Origin: Lojkania enalia
Lineage: Eukaryota; Ascomycota; Dothideomycetes; Pleosporales
Direction of reading: 5' to 3'
Length of the DNA stretch: 64,000 nucleotides
Assembly (NCBI GenBank): GCA_010094045.1
Contig: ML986601.1
Span: 186,001 to 250,000, forward strand
Shown here: one piece after another, positions 45,460 through 57,916 of the stretch
Layout: each line of letters starts with the position of its first letter
How positions within the stretch are numbered: position 1 is the first letter of the stretch
Notes under the pieces: model-generated
Told to the model about the DNA's origin: nothing
The model's database searches: none
What the model saw: the letters and a program-made list of their open reading frames with translations, nothing else
Program-made: the position numbers and the translations under genes

Positions 45460-47323
45460 ATGACTTCGGTCGCGCGAAGAAATTCGCAAAAGAGCCATTC
45501 ACCCGGAAGAAATGATGCGCGGCCTCGTCACCCATTAGATGATGGGTCACGCCCCTCCCGTGCCTCAGCTGCACCCCGACCACTATTGAAAGATGTTACA
45601 CTCCAGCGAATACGACGAACGGTAGAAATAGAAATAACTCATAATGATGCACACGGGAAGCGTCTTCCAATGCCAGTTTCTCACTCACGATCGCGATCCG
45701 AAACTCTCCCACAACGGAATAATTCTCTGAACGCCCAGCAACGTCCAAGACCACGGTCTTTCATCGCGTATAGGCCTGAAGGAAGACCAGGTGCAAAGTT
45801 GGCGTCATCAAGGGGTCTGAGGGCGAGTAACCACGTCAACTTCTCTCGGCCGCTTTCTCAGATCTCTCCAAAGGCTATGCCTGGAGAACTCATCGAGCAG
45901 GATGCGTGGGCTGGACATCATGTCAAAGATCAAAGTAGCGTCACCCAAAGACCACCTAGTCCCATCTCATATACTCCACCAGAGGATATTTCGGTTAGTG
46001 TAGTTGCTGATCACGGAGGAAGCGTGCAAATACTTCACGAGTCTAGTCCGCGTCTCTCGAAACTATGGATGTCACTACCATTTTCATTCGCTCGTATGGG
46101 TAAAAGGAAGACATCCGAGCCAGAATCGAGATATGCGCACAAAAGAGATCACGGTGCGTTTGGCAAGGCTCTTTTGACGGAATCGAATCTAAGAGATCTG
46201 GAGCAACGTATTGGCTCAGTACCAAAGATTTATACGATAAATTTATTACCGACACCGGTCCACTCTCCATCGGAAATTAACAGCCTACTATTCTCGTCTC
46301 CACTGAAAGCCCAAGTTCCGAACCTTCCAACTCCACAGAGCTCTCCACTTCATATTCACCGCTCATCAACACCACCGACATCTCCTGGGAATGAAAAAGC
46401 GTCAGGTCCATCTGGCGCGCAGTCACATATCCCAATATTGCGAAAACCATTACCTCAACTCCCTAGCGTTCGACTGGTCTTCGACGTTCCTATTAAGTCG
46501 TCCCACCGTATATGTGAAGTCTGCAAGGACTCGAAGCACCTAGAGGCTTTCCCCACTCGAGCTACCACGAGCAGATGCTCCCATGGAAGAAACGCATGCA
46601 CAGATTGCATTCAAAAATGGATAGAATCGTGCATGGAAACGAAGGGCTGGGACCACTGCGTGTGTCCCGAATGCGTGGAAAGTCTGGAGTATAGCGATGT
46701 GAAGTATTTCGCTACGGAGGATGCGTTTGCACGGTGAGAAACTTCCCCCTAGCCCCGCCCAACCTACTTTTGACTTCCTTGTCCTTTGGTGAAAGAACAA
46801 GGAAGAATAATTTCTTATATTTCAAGTAAATGTATTGATTTCTGTGCGTAGATATGACACCCTCTCAACCCGCGCTGCCCTCTCCACAATCCCCAACTTC
46901 CTCTGGTGTCAGTCCCCCTCTTGCCCCTCCGGCCAAATCCATTCCGGCACCCCGTCCTCCAATCCAGTCTTCACCTGCATAACCTGCTCGCACACCTACT
47001 GCCTCAACCACTCTTCAGTCCCCTTCCACTACAACGAGTCCTGTGCCCAGTACGACGCTAGGATCGCGGGCGTCCCGGCACAATTCGAAGTCGAGAAGGA
47101 AAGGGTAGAGCTAGAGAAGGAAGGGGAGAAAGTGGTAAGGGAAACAGCTAAGAGATGTCCGAACGCGGTTTGCGGGTGGTGGATAGAAAAGAATGAGGGG
47201 TGTGATCATATGACTTGTTGGAAGTGTAGGTTTGAGTTTTGCTGGGAGTGCTGTGCGGCTTTTGAGCCGATCAGGCGGAAGGGAAATAAGTTGCATAGGT
47301 CTGAGTGTCGATATTATGGGTGA
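45460..47323 (+). CDS. RBR-type (RING-IBR-RING) E3 ubiquitin ligase
   Basis: RBR ligases take ubiquitin onto a catalytic cysteine in RING2 before passing it to substrate. Exons 45460-46733 and 46852-47323 join in phase (118-nt intron) to about 581 residues. Residues 1-340 or so are Ser/Pro/Arg-rich and probably disordered. RING1 starts at CEVCKDSKHLEAFP and continues through SRCSHGRNACTDCIQKWI to CVCPEC. The IBR follows (FLWCQSPSCPSGQ, FTCITCSHTYCLNH). RING2 is CPNAVCGWWIEKNEGCDHMTC, with the catalytic Cys in GCDHM, then CWKCRFEFCWEC. The frame ends at GGG TGA, which is also a possible splice donor (GGTGAGTC), so a short further exon cannot be excluded. The first in-frame ATG is used. No specific substrate is known. 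Confidence 0.88.
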
Positions 47324-47592
47324 GTCTGTTTTTGGTTTGGAGGATGAGCGAAAGATTGGAGTATGGTGGGGCAGGGAAGGTCTGTGGGGCCGATACAGGG
47401 GTTTTTGACGGCAGGGCCGACCGGGATGATGGACAAGAACATCTTTTGCATTCGAGCTATCGTGATACATGCATAGCCCTTCGAATTCCAGCTTTCTTCC
47501 CTATACCCGTGTAGTGCAACCATTTCGACGTAGTCGTAGGACGCAGTACCAATAGCTAATTGAAACACTATCCTTGCGATGAAAAGATGCAT

Positions 47593-47625
<33 letters not shown>

Positions 47626-49330
47626 CGCATTATGTATTGCTGCTGCTGAATTCGTAGCTTGATATATCGCCTTTACATCTATGTCCCGTGCATGGATTGT
47701 TAGGGGCCCCAGGCCCTTTTGAGGCCTTTGCATGACGGTGTGATGATTGGCTCCATCAACGCGGGCGCTCCGATCGTGAGGTCTCCATGCAAAGTGCTTT
47801 GAAGTCGGTGGAAATATCTCATGATCGGGTACCGCGCCAATAGCTTACCTTGCGCAAGATACACCAGAGGCGTTCGGAGCATATAGTAAGTTTGAAGAAG
47901 TCATTTATATTACGCCTCTGCTCCCTGATAAAGAGGAATTGTATATCCGGCTTCTAGACAACCTCGTCGGGGACTTTAAACCAGGACTAGAAAGAGTTTG
48001 CATACCGAGGCAAGGGGGACACGAGGTTGCGGCGCTTCGACACGAAATTAATATAAAGTTGTCAAAGTCCGAGGAGAAGTGTATGATTGGAATTCCGAGA
48101 TCTGACATCTAGCACCTCATTCATATGTCGAACGGGAGTGGTATATCTATTAAACTATCTAAAGGATGAGCTGTAGATTTCTGAGTCTTCAATCAAACCC
48201 ATTCGCACATCGAATTCCGTGTGTAATGTCAGTTCATCAACACTCGCCACGCATAACCGCATCCTATTCCGCATACCGAACCTTAAGATCAAGAGACATT
48301 CTCCTATTCAAGCGATGTCCTCCCATCAAATCCGCACGTACCAAAACGGGGCTGAAAATTCCTCGTCGAAAGAAGTAGTGTCGAAGAAGTTGAGCATGCA
48401 GAAATGCCCGAAACGTAGACAATACCTATGCCTACCTCCCAGGGTTCTAGGTCGTATTAGATGGTTCGTACTTTGGTGGCGGATCTAGACCAAGAACCTC
48501 ACGAGTACTCGGGCCGAAAGGTCGACCAGCGTAGCCTTGGTGAGGTGCTTGGTTGTCGCCAAACGCTACATTACGTCCCTGAAGAATACTACCGACAATC
48601 TATCGAGGGATTCATAAGACGCCCGAGTGGAATCCAAAGTTTGACCCCGCTGATATCCCTGCGAGACCCCGTTGTTTCCATGACCATACGGTATTTCCTC
48701 CAAGTTAACACCGACCACATTCCAGTTTCCAGAAGACATCGAATCTAGCATTGATAGTAATGCCTCAATGGCGGCGACACTGGTTGTGATTACCGCCTTG
48801 TTGACCCTCTTGGAAGACACCTTGCTAATTTAGAGAGCGAACGACATTGTTGGTAAGAGCACCGGCGTTTGGAGGACTGATGCTGACTATAATCCCACTG
48901 TCGCGAGTATTGATGCTAGATTGAAGGTTGAGGCGCAAGGTGCCATTTCCCTCTTCATCGAAAGGCTCGTTGTTTCCTTGGCCGTTGTTGAGCTGAGCCA
49001 TGACAGAGGAGACAAACACTTTCACTAGAATTGAGCTCCTTAGTAAGACAACTGTTATTCAGGAGTGTTCTAGGTGACGGGGACTAATCACTATTCTTGA
49101 GTGGGCACCTTGTGTGGCTCGTACGAAATTGATCTCTTCATGACGCGGTGTGTATCGTTTTGAAATCAATAGGAAATAAATGAGGTACGTATGGTTGGTA
49201 GCACTCGTTATTCTAGGAAACTCAACTGGATTATCGTCTAGGGCAAGGGAAACCTGCCGCTTACCGCCAATATCTGTATCATAGGTCCTTTGAGCTGGAG
49301 ATTTCTGAATAAAGTTTCAAGAGTTAAGCT
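47324..49330. other. stretch with broken open frames on both strands
   Basis: About 2 kb without a confident gene. A plus-strand frame near 47891-48110 reads like protein for 70 or so residues (EELYIRLLDNLVGDF, GGHEVAALRHEINIKL) without an ATG. A minus-strand set at 48566-49025 also reads like protein (NARDSG-like INTRDSGIIVSISPPNAG, AAIEALLSMLDSMSSG). No family is recognised. It may be a decayed accessory gene. A 27-nt T tract lies at 47599-47625. Confidence 0.45.
47599..47625. repeat. 27-nt poly-T tract
   Basis: A homopolymer directly seen in the sequence, about 275 bases beyond the RBR gene stop. On the minus strand it is poly-A, so it could be the tail scar of a retroposed or reverse-transcribed element inserted on that strand, but no element body is recognisable next to it. 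Confidence 0.6.
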
Positions 49331-50664
49331 TTAGTCCATTGATATCTCGCTAACGAGCTCCAACTTAATACCTATCTCGTCGAACGCTTTGTGCATGTCC
49401 TTGTAAGAGATCCATCGTTTGGGCTGAGGGGCCCTACCTCCAGAGGCTTGCTCTACTCCTTGAGGTTGTGCTTCAAGTGTTACCGATGACAATGACTTAA
49501 ACTTGGTAGATTTTCCAGCAACTAGGCCAAGTAGACAGTCATTGAAAGATATTTCTTCAGAAGGATGCTCGACGAATGCAACCGCATGGTCTATCGAGAG
49601 ATAGAACAACTACAAAGAAATTATGAATCAGCTCGCTAGAGTCAGCTACCATTGAATTTGTTTACCTTTAGCTCTTCTAAACTCGCCGGAAGAAGGTCAA
49701 AGAACTCCCGTCAAACAGCACCATACGCTGTCTGCATCTCCAATCTTTGCGCTTTCAAAGTTAGCACTCTGAGTTCAATATTTACGGAAATACTCTTACT
49801 CTGGCCATTTGCTGTCAGGCCTGATACTGAGATCAGGTATCTAAATGGAGCCCACAGCTTCCGGAGGGCAACAAAACCCGAAAAGTTGGCACATATAAGA
49901 GGACGGGCAGTAAAAGAACCTTGGTTATGAAGACGTAGCTCCTCAAGTGTCTTTTCTATAGGTCCAAGCATCCAATCGACTAGGTGCGTCTCGACCTGCG
50001 TCGTTCCACTGTCATCAATAATCAACCTCCTGAGAAATTTTGGAATCATTAACAAGGCTCGAAATTCAGAGACGGGAATTCCTCCAATGGGACGAACTTG
50101 AAGGGTTTCAACAGAAGATTTATGTTTAGAACCTTCCGGAACGTTGTAAGGAGGTGTAAATTGCCTTATTTCCTGACAGCTGATACTCTTTATGCCTTCG
50201 AGAAGCATGCAATACTCGACGAGCTTCGGGGACATCTGATACTGCCACGTGAGAAACCGTAATTTGGAAGGTCTGGCGGGTGAATGAAAGACTGGCCTAA
50301 AGTATGCGGGCTCCTGCCAGGGATTGAACGGCTGCCCTCTATAGTGAAAGCCATCCAAGCCTGGCAGAAGCGCAAGAATCCGATTAAATCTTTGGTGCAT
50401 AGATGAAGACTGGGTACGAGGGATATCTATGACCAGCCGACGGACGGAGGCTGCAAGATCGGATCGGTCTTCCAAGGTCCCATAGAATTGATCAATTATA
50501 TCCACATCGCTGTTTAGGACCACATGTTGAAAGAGAGAGCGCTGGCTTATATCACGCAGCCTATGACATGTCAGGCACACTGACAGAAGCGTACTGCTGT
50601 CTCCACTAAGGTGGCTCATCACCTCCCAGAGAAGTTCACTGCTCAAAGAAAGTAGGGAAGACAT
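49331..50664 (-). pseudogene. F-box/LRR-like gene with one premature stop
   Basis: The N-terminus (LLSLSSELLWEVMSHL, LLSVCLTCHRLRDISQ) is an F-box, which would link substrates to an SCF ubiquitin ligase through Skp1. The rest is leucine-rich with repeat-like spacing. Exon 1 (49666-50664) is open except for one TGA at 49711-49713 (codon 318). Beyond the stop the same frame reads REFFDLLPASLEELK and then splices in phase (56-nt intron 49610-49665, GTAAAC donor, TTGTAG acceptor) into LFYLSIDHAVAFVEHPSEE and a further 80 residues to a TAG at 49331. The read-through is LRR-like, so the full gene was about 425 residues. The TGA may be a CGA-to-TGA mutation, a strain polymorphism or a sequence error. 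A truncated 317-residue protein is possible. Confidence 0.7.
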
Positions 50665-52881
50665 CGTAATATGTGCAGACTGTGTAATGAGATGGTCTGA
50701 TAGGTTGGAAAGGATGCTGGCGGAAGAGGTGTCGTATCAGCTAAACTCGGGAAGGCAGAGGACGCCAAGCGGGGCGCGAAGCTAACTGATTTTGGTTTCC
50801 TCGAGGGTTGCTTAGCTTGACATACAAATAGGGTGAAGAAAGTTGTATCGATCTCTTTTATAATCGAGTGAGGAGGATTGTAGATCTAAGATATTTTCCG
50901 AGCCAACGTTGGGGTGATTTCTTTTGACCACCAAGTGCCACATTAGCAGCTAGGCGAGGAATAGGGGAAGACAATGCATGGCGGCCAGGTATGGAATCTG
51001 GTATTAGTTCTGCGTTATTGAGTTCAATCTAACGATCTAGCATGCGTAAGTATTGTCACTATTAAAGGGCTGTCCATCGAGCCACAAGGATTTGGGACTC
51101 GGGGAAAAATGATCCTTCGAAAAGGTGACTAGGCAGGATGACGCAATTGAACAGTGGAGCGGTTTAGGGACAAGCTCTAAGTAAGATCCGAGATGGAGAA
51201 TTAATCAAAAACGTGTAAAGGGTTCTGGACCTACTTCCCGCTCATAGTTTCTATGAATAATGGAGAATTCTGCGACCTCTTTCGTTACGAATCCAGATCG
51301 GCTTAGCCCGGTGTGTAGCACACAGTTAGAAGAGATGACTATTATTTGAAACTATCCCAGAACTGGAAAGCCGGCCGTTATGTCTGTCCTTCGATGACAA
51401 TTTAAACTAACAGCGGGACCTACTTTATCAGTAACCGGGCGAAAACTTTCCGACCCTGCGCATTACTTTGTCGTCGCGGGAGGCTCAACCACAGTGCCGT
51501 CTTCAGCTAAATGATGGAATGTTCAACTCCCGAGTTATGTGCTCCAAAAGACACCGGCCTTTGGCGAAACTTTCTAAATCTTGGATAAAATAGTTTTTCT
51601 ATCCCTTGCTCCGCGCAGGCTTGGTATCGGATGTGGCCCTAAATGTAGTGCCGATATCCCTGATGTGGGCCCACTGTGATTGCCGTCTTCGCAAGCTCGG
51701 CTAGAGATCACTTGCTCGCCGCAAGAATTAAAGTATGTTGGCGCCCGCGTTGCGAAGAGAACAGGGCCATGTCAGAAAGTACAATGTAGAAGCCGGTTCA
51801 AGGGATGGAGTGGTTCCTGATACTGATGGCTCCATGAGGTCGGAAGTTCATCTGCAGGGTGGTCGGAAGCTTGACGATAATTATAGACCATACCGATCCG
51901 GCCCCAGTCAGCGTCACCGCCGTCGATAATAGCCTTTGCACAATGAAGCACCGGTTTGATCAGTTGACGGTGTCCTGACGATGATGAGCACTTTGGCCCC
52001 GCCACTGTGCAGAGGTGGCCCCAAAAGGTTTAAAGATCCATACCTCATCGCTCAACAGCCCTCGGCCTTCACGGTTCACGGCACGATAAAAGCTCATTAA
52101 CAAAGGGCCGAAAACTGGATGAACGCGAGTAATGGAGTCGCAATGGGGCCGGGGGGTCCAAGATAAGGCCCGTTCGCGAAGGAACGAAAGGGCTGATGGA
52201 ACGGCAAATGGTGGGTTGAGAAAGACATCTCATTCGCCTTCCCATGTGAAAGTCAGACATGTCAAACTCATGCAAGGGCAGTCATCCCGTGCCCCTGGAA
52301 CGCACATGCGGCAGATTCCCACGTGGAAGGCCAACAGAAAATTCTGCCGACAACGAACCTTCCTGAAGCGGGGAACCTAACCGATGTTCGCCCAGCGCCT
52401 TGGCCCTCTTTCCCTACCCACACCGCACGATGCTCCCATCCTGGATCCCACGAGTGGCGAACGCGCCGGGGACACCTGCAGATTTGGGACCTAGTCTCAA
52501 GCCACACCTTGCTATGTCTCCAGTCCTAGTCGTCTATCATTTTCAAGTGGGCCCAAGGACCCCGTGGCGAGCAATGCAGGAGACCGGTATGCAGGATGTA
52601 GTGGACGACATCACGTTTGGTCGATGCGCGACTTCATACACTATTATCACCCTAAATCTATCCTGGCCATCGTGAGCCTTGCGAACTTGGCCTAAGCTCA
52701 ATATGCTGGCATTCATATCATCCCACTTGCTTTCCCCCTTGCCCCATAAGATGATGTCTGACATCTTCAACCTACCCGGTACATCACTGCTGGATTCATT
52801 TAGCATGATACCCACTCTCACTGCTTAATTCCCACCTCTTTTAGTTGTGGTTTGCTTCCGGTGTTCGATTGAGCTTTCTCG
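50665..52881. other. stretch without a supported gene
   Basis: About 2.2 kb between divergent genes. Only short, overlapping frames (60-90 codons) on both strands, none with a motif. It includes the promoters of the F-box gene and the rhodopsin-domain gene. Confidence 0.6.
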
Positions 52882-54314
52882 ATGTCGGTCCTGGAACCCG
52901 AATCGGGAATCTGGTATGCTTGTTGTTGGATAATAGTCTTCACCCGGCTCATTTCCAGGAGACTACATTTGGGATCATGGAAAGACTTGCAGGTGGATGA
53001 TTATCTGATTGTTGTTACAATGGTACAAAGACCTGGGTTAAAGCTGGGAGGTGCACAACTAATGTATCTTTGAAGGCTACCGATACGGTCTTAATGGCAG
53101 CACTGCACGTCATTCTCCATACTAGCAGCAATCTTATTGAGCCCGGAGTAGACGCTTCAAAATTCACCGAGCAGGAAGTGAATGATCGAATTTTCGGCTC
53201 TAAGCTCGTTCTGGTGGTCGAGCAGATGCAGATAGTCACTGTGTGGCTTGTGAAGACATGTCTGCTTTTGATGTACAATCGTATGACGTATGTACATTTG
53301 CTATTCGCTGTCTCTTTTTGACTGACGCTGGGATCAGAGCACTTCTACCCCAACAGAAAATTGTGAAGATTGTTGCAGGTTATGTTGCGTTAGGCTTTGT
53401 AAGTTGGCAAAGACTTCTAGTAGTGGAAACTACAGCTGACCTGGCGACCAGGTTATAATGGAGATATTGTACCTCGGAGTCTGGTGTCGTCCTTTCACTG
53501 AGTATTGGGCTGTGCCTCCAGATAATCGTATGCTCTCTGTCCTACTTTTTTGTTAGAGTACGATGCTTACAAGATATTCAGCGCAATGCTCCGCCGCAAC
53601 TAATCACCTCATCACGAACGCAGTCCTCAACATTTCTTCTGATGTCATGATCATCCTCATACCTATGCCGCTGCTCTTCAAAGTAAAAATTCCCACAAAG
53701 AATAAAGCTATCCTCTTTGGCGTATTTCTTGTTGGCACCTTTACTGTAAGATAAATTGGAATTATTTGGTGCTTCATGGTTTGTGCTGACATAGGTAGAT
53801 CATCGCCGCTACTCTGAACAAATACTATTCCTTTACGCATCCTTTTGGACAAGAATGGACAATATGGTATCTCCGCGAATCCTACACCGCTATACTCTGC
53901 GCGAACCTCCCACTGATCTGGCCCATTCTACAACGAATCTTCAAACTCAACAATTGGAGCCAGCGATCTTACAATTCCGGTCCATACGGGACCCAGACGC
54001 GATCCCGCGGACCCCTGTCTGTGTTCAAGAGTAACGCGCCAAAGTCGAGGCTACGATCTGAACCAGACAGTAATATTGGGAACTTACGAAGACCTGAGAG
54101 CCAAGAACAAATCAACGCAATTGTGGAACCACTCAAGATATACCAAAATACCGAAATATCGGTGCATTCATCAGATGCAAAAGAGCTAGGTGGACCGATA
54201 TTTGAGCTTGGGCCAATGCCACCGCCACAGAGTCGGACAAGCATTGATAGCAAGAGAAGCGGAAGCAGCGGTTCGGATAAGGGAGGAGTCACTACAACCT
54301 GCCAGGCCGTCTAA
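52882..54314 (+). CDS. fungal rhodopsin-domain integral membrane protein
   Basis: A member of the large fungus-specific seven-helix family (often called Pth11- or SAT20-like, 'rhodopsin domain'), which has no retinal function; some members are GPCR-like. Six exons (52882-53022, 53076-53287, 53338-53398, 53452-53527, 53582-53745, 53799-54314) join in phase at every junction to 389 residues. Introns are 50-54 nt. Family landmarks: ISRRLHLGSWKDLQVDDYL, WLVKTCLLLMYNRMT, VIMEILYLGVWCRPFTEYW, CSAATNHLITNAVLNISSD, MIILIPMPLLFKV, KKAILFGVFLVG-like NKAILFGVFLVG and LRESYTAILCANLPLIWP. The cytosolic C-terminal tail is Ser/Pro-rich. The N-terminal first helix looks short compared with relatives, so an extra upstream exon is possible. 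Confidence 0.85.
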
Positions 54315-55004
54315 ATGATCTAGCTGAATACGGAGTTATATTTCCCAACACGATAGCTCATGCTTGATGTCTCGTAGCTGGCTTCCATCTTCGACTAGAT
54401 GGTCGTGTTTTGCGCTATTCCTAATCTAGCCATCGTGAATGCGGTACTCCGCACCGGTTGCCCTACACTGACGAATATCAACCGCCCACATGCAGCCTCA
54501 ACCCTGTTCTACCCCAGCAAGAGCCAGTAATCTTTGCGATTTGGTTATTTATTCGCACCTGATAAGCTGGAAGAAAGTCGGCCCGGATACTTACGTTTTG
54601 GATTTCCATATCGTATAACATTAACTTCGTTATTTGTCCGCGGGGCTTAACGACAATCCCCTCATCTCTTGTCAGGAGTCCATGCTTTTCTCGCTAGAAG
54701 CACAAGTCTTGATTCAGTTCGGGCGCCCTTTTTGGCGGAGTTCCGCCGGCTCGGTAGTAGCAAATTCCATGAGTCCTCACGTTTGAGTCTGCAAACCTGA
54801 CAAATGCTAGCTAAATGGGTAGCCGACGCGAGTGACGGGTTTGAAAAAGGGCGCTGTTTAAATAATAGTGTTTGGTTGTAGAATTTGGTTCGCGCATATA
54901 AAAATGGAATACATCCCAACCTTATAGCCTATACAATCTCCCCTGATTCTAATGGTGCCAAAACCCATAGGTACGGATCTTCTCAATATAGTTTAGGGGC
55001 AAGC
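54315..55004. other. intergenic region rhodopsin-domain gene to OYE gene
   Basis: About 690 bases of 3' UTR and promoter; no gene seen. Confidence 0.7.
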
Positions 55005-56395
55005 ATGGCCTCAGTTCTAGCATCCCCGATAAAACTACCATGTGGACTCACGTTCCCGAACCGATTAGTGAAAGTAATTCTTCAAGCATAGATAAGATAC
55101 GAGGATGACTAATATAGGTAGGCTGCAATGGCGGAATCAATGGCCGACGATTCAAAACCTGGTGACGCATACATCACAGCATACAACACCTGGGGGACTG
55201 GTGGCTGGGGGTCGTTACTCACAGGTATGGAGGCTTCAGTTTAAAGGAGCGATGGTTAATTCTTCATAGGAAATGTCGACGTATCAATAGTTTACCGAGG
55301 CTCTAACAACACCGTAGCAGTCAAATCCACCGTCGACAAAGCTGCTCGGGATGCGTGGACACGATGGGCTACAGTCTCACAACAAAACGGTACTCCAACG
55401 ATTATTCAACTAGTACATCCTGGACGACAGAGCCCTGGAGGAGCGGGTAATCGGGGCTTTTTCGAGAAATCAATAGCGCCATCGCCCGTACCCGTCATAC
55501 TCGGTAATGGGCTGCTCGAGCGGTTGCTATCAAAACTTTTTTTTGGCACACCACGAGAAATGACAGTGAAAGAGATTGAGGAGGTCACCCAACAGTTCGT
55601 CGCAGCTGCAAAGCTTGCCTATGAGACCGGATTCAAAGGCATTCAAATACACGGCGCGCATGGATATCTCCTCTCAGCTTTTCTTTCCCTGAGAACCAAC
55701 CTTCGAACCGACGATTATGGTGGTACGGCAGCTAAACGCGCGAGGATCGTTATTGAGGTCATACGGGCTATCAGAAAAGTAGTGCCAGCATCCTTCTGTG
55801 TAGGTCTAAAGATCAATTCTGCCGACGTCGGTGGCTCGGAGAGTCTCGAAGACTCGTTAGAACAAGTCGGGCTCATTGTGCAAGAGCAATTAGATTTCCT
55901 TGAAATTAGCGGAGGATCGATGGAAAATATGAGGATGGCAGCTGGGGACAACCTAGACGCGACGAGGACTGCGCAACGCGAGGCATTCTTCTTGGACTAC
56001 TCGAAAGTTGTTCGTGCTAAGTACCCTAACGTTATCTTAATGGTGACTGGTGGGTTCAGGACACGAAAGGGTATGCGAAGTGCGATTGAAAGCAATGCTT
56101 GCGATCTTATTGGTCTTGGTCGACCTGCAGCCGCATTCCCACATTTGCCGAAAGATATGATTCTGAACGAAAACATGAAGGATGCTGATGCAATTGCGGA
56201 TCTTACTCCAGTGCGCGGAAATTGGCTGGTAAGAGCCTTGCCGATCAAGGCTCTTCATGTGGGCATTGATACTGTAAGTCGAATGTAAGAATGAAATGCT
56301 TATATTGCTGATTATGGGAGCAGATGTACTACGGGAAGCAGATACACAAGATGGCTGCTGGAGGGAAGCCTCAACCACCCCCAAAGTCTAGATGA
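55005..56395 (+). CDS. old-yellow-enzyme-type NADH:flavin oxidoreductase
   Basis: FMN-dependent enzyme that reduces activated C=C bonds; the physiological substrate in this subgroup is not known. Exons 55005-55073, 55122-55224, 55270-56273 and 56324-56395 join in phase to 415 residues. The TIM-barrel landmarks are in order: LPCGLTFPNRLVKAAMAESM, GNVDVSIVYRG, TIIQLVHPGRQSPGG, FGTPREMTVKEIEEVTQQF, GFKGIQIHGAHGYLLSAFLS (the His pair that holds the substrate), NLRTDDYGG, LEISGGSMEN, LMVTGGFRTRKGM and DLIGLGRPAA. It has the insert and C-terminal helices of the fungal 'NADH oxidase-like' branch. The first intron uses the second of two closely spaced AGs. No cluster partner beyond ordinary neighbours. 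Confidence 0.92.
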
Positions 56396-57436
56396 GCGTA
56401 CGTCTTTGATATACAAGCTATGAAACGCTGGAGGGATGTACTGTTGTTGCAGGCTCCTATTCTAAGTATGGAAAACATAATTACCCAATGCTTGAGCGTT
56501 GCATGGTTTAGTCATTGAGACACAGACTTAAGTATTATTTACAATGCTCAATATTACGCTAGGATTTAATCCTTCTCAGCCTGTATTACCTTCATGTCTC
56601 TCGAAATACTAAATACATTATAGACTTTTCTACGACTTTCTCCTAGCAAAATCTAATTTTTGTAACCGGAGAAATTAGAAGTGTTACTGAGGTTCATGTC
56701 AACGACTCCTCCAGACAGCTCATTCTGCGAAGGTGCTCATAAGACTCGTGCCATGTAGGATTGTCTTAACTTGCTCGTCCTCATAATCTTTACGTCGCTA
56801 ATCGGCGATTTAGATGTGCCTGACTTAGTACATAATACTAAACATTATCAATAGCCTTTTTTGCAGGTTGGTTTCTTGATTCATGCCTCTTGCTAGCTAC
56901 TTATGCATGAGGGTCAGCCAATCCCAAAACACGGCACGACAATACCATTTCTAGGATCACCCTGTGAAGATTACGTATCCAATCTCGCATTTGTATCGGT
57001 CCTTGGCAAGCGACCATTTTGCATCCCCACCAATCGCGGCTCGGAGCTCGTTTCGCGATTGGGGTTGCTTAATACTTGATTTTATCTATCTTTGCATCCT
57101 TCGACAATTCGATATGTAAAATACCCACCCTTATCTCGTAATGAGAGATAACTTTGGCAATCAAAACGCCACTCACATGAGTTCGCGTCGCATTTCTGCA
57201 CGCTATCACGCGAGGCGAGAACCTCACTTGTTGGAGGTGGTCTGGGCTTGCATAAAGCGAAGCAAATGCGAATACGCGTATCACACGGTCAACTATGGCG
57301 TTCTGAGATGCGGGGTATTTAAATTTAGAGTCCCCGACTCCTTGTGATCCGTCCCCATCCTTTTCACTTGGCAGCTCTCAGCCTTTCAACTCCTAGTGAG
57401 AGACATTACTCTCGATCTCAATAGCAACTTATCACA
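56396..57436. other. intergenic region OYE to GFA-type gene
   Basis: About 1 kb, AT-rich from 56460 to 56900. One 68-codon plus frame at 57141-57347 has no recognisable motif. No gene is supported. Confidence 0.6.
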
Positions 57437-57916
57437 ATGCCAAAGACAGAGTCTCCCACAGCGGGTGTAACACTCAAACCTAGCGAGACTTACACGGGAT
57501 CTTGCCACTGCTCTCGCTTCAGATATACTGTCACGCACAGTCCACCCCTTTCCGACCCTGAATGCACTGTCACAGAATGCAACTGCAGTATCTGTGCTAA
57601 GAACGGCTACCTCCTAATCTATGTCGATAATAGCAATATTCATTTCGAAAATGGAGCCTTTGAAGAGCTCACGGTATATAATACTTTATATTCTACAAGT
57701 TTGATGGTCCTGAGCTAACAATGACAGAAATATACGTTCGGCCCGAACCATAAAATCGCTCACTACTTCTGCCCATCTTGCGGAAGCTCTTGCTTTGCTC
57801 AAAGCACGGATACTGAGGGCCCGTATGCCACGATGAAGGCGGTCAACGTTAGGACGTTTCATGGCTTGGATTTGAAAGGCTTGAATCTAAAAGAAGTTGA
57901 CGGGAAGAATCTCTGA
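57437..57916 (+). CDS. GFA/CENP-V-type (Mss4-like fold) zinc protein
   Basis: Small proteins of this family bind zinc and are named after glutathione-dependent formaldehyde-activating enzyme; most fungal members are uncharacterised. Exons 57437-57673 and 57728-57916 join in phase (54-nt intron) to 141 residues, the usual family length. The zinc cysteines are visible: GSCHCSRFRY, CNCSICAKNG and YFCPSCGSS. The central TFGPNHKIAHYFCPSCG segment is the family hallmark. The protein ends NVRTFHGLDLKGL followed by a short tail. It probably acts in the cytosol. It lies at the edge of a long gene-poor region. Confidence 0.9.
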
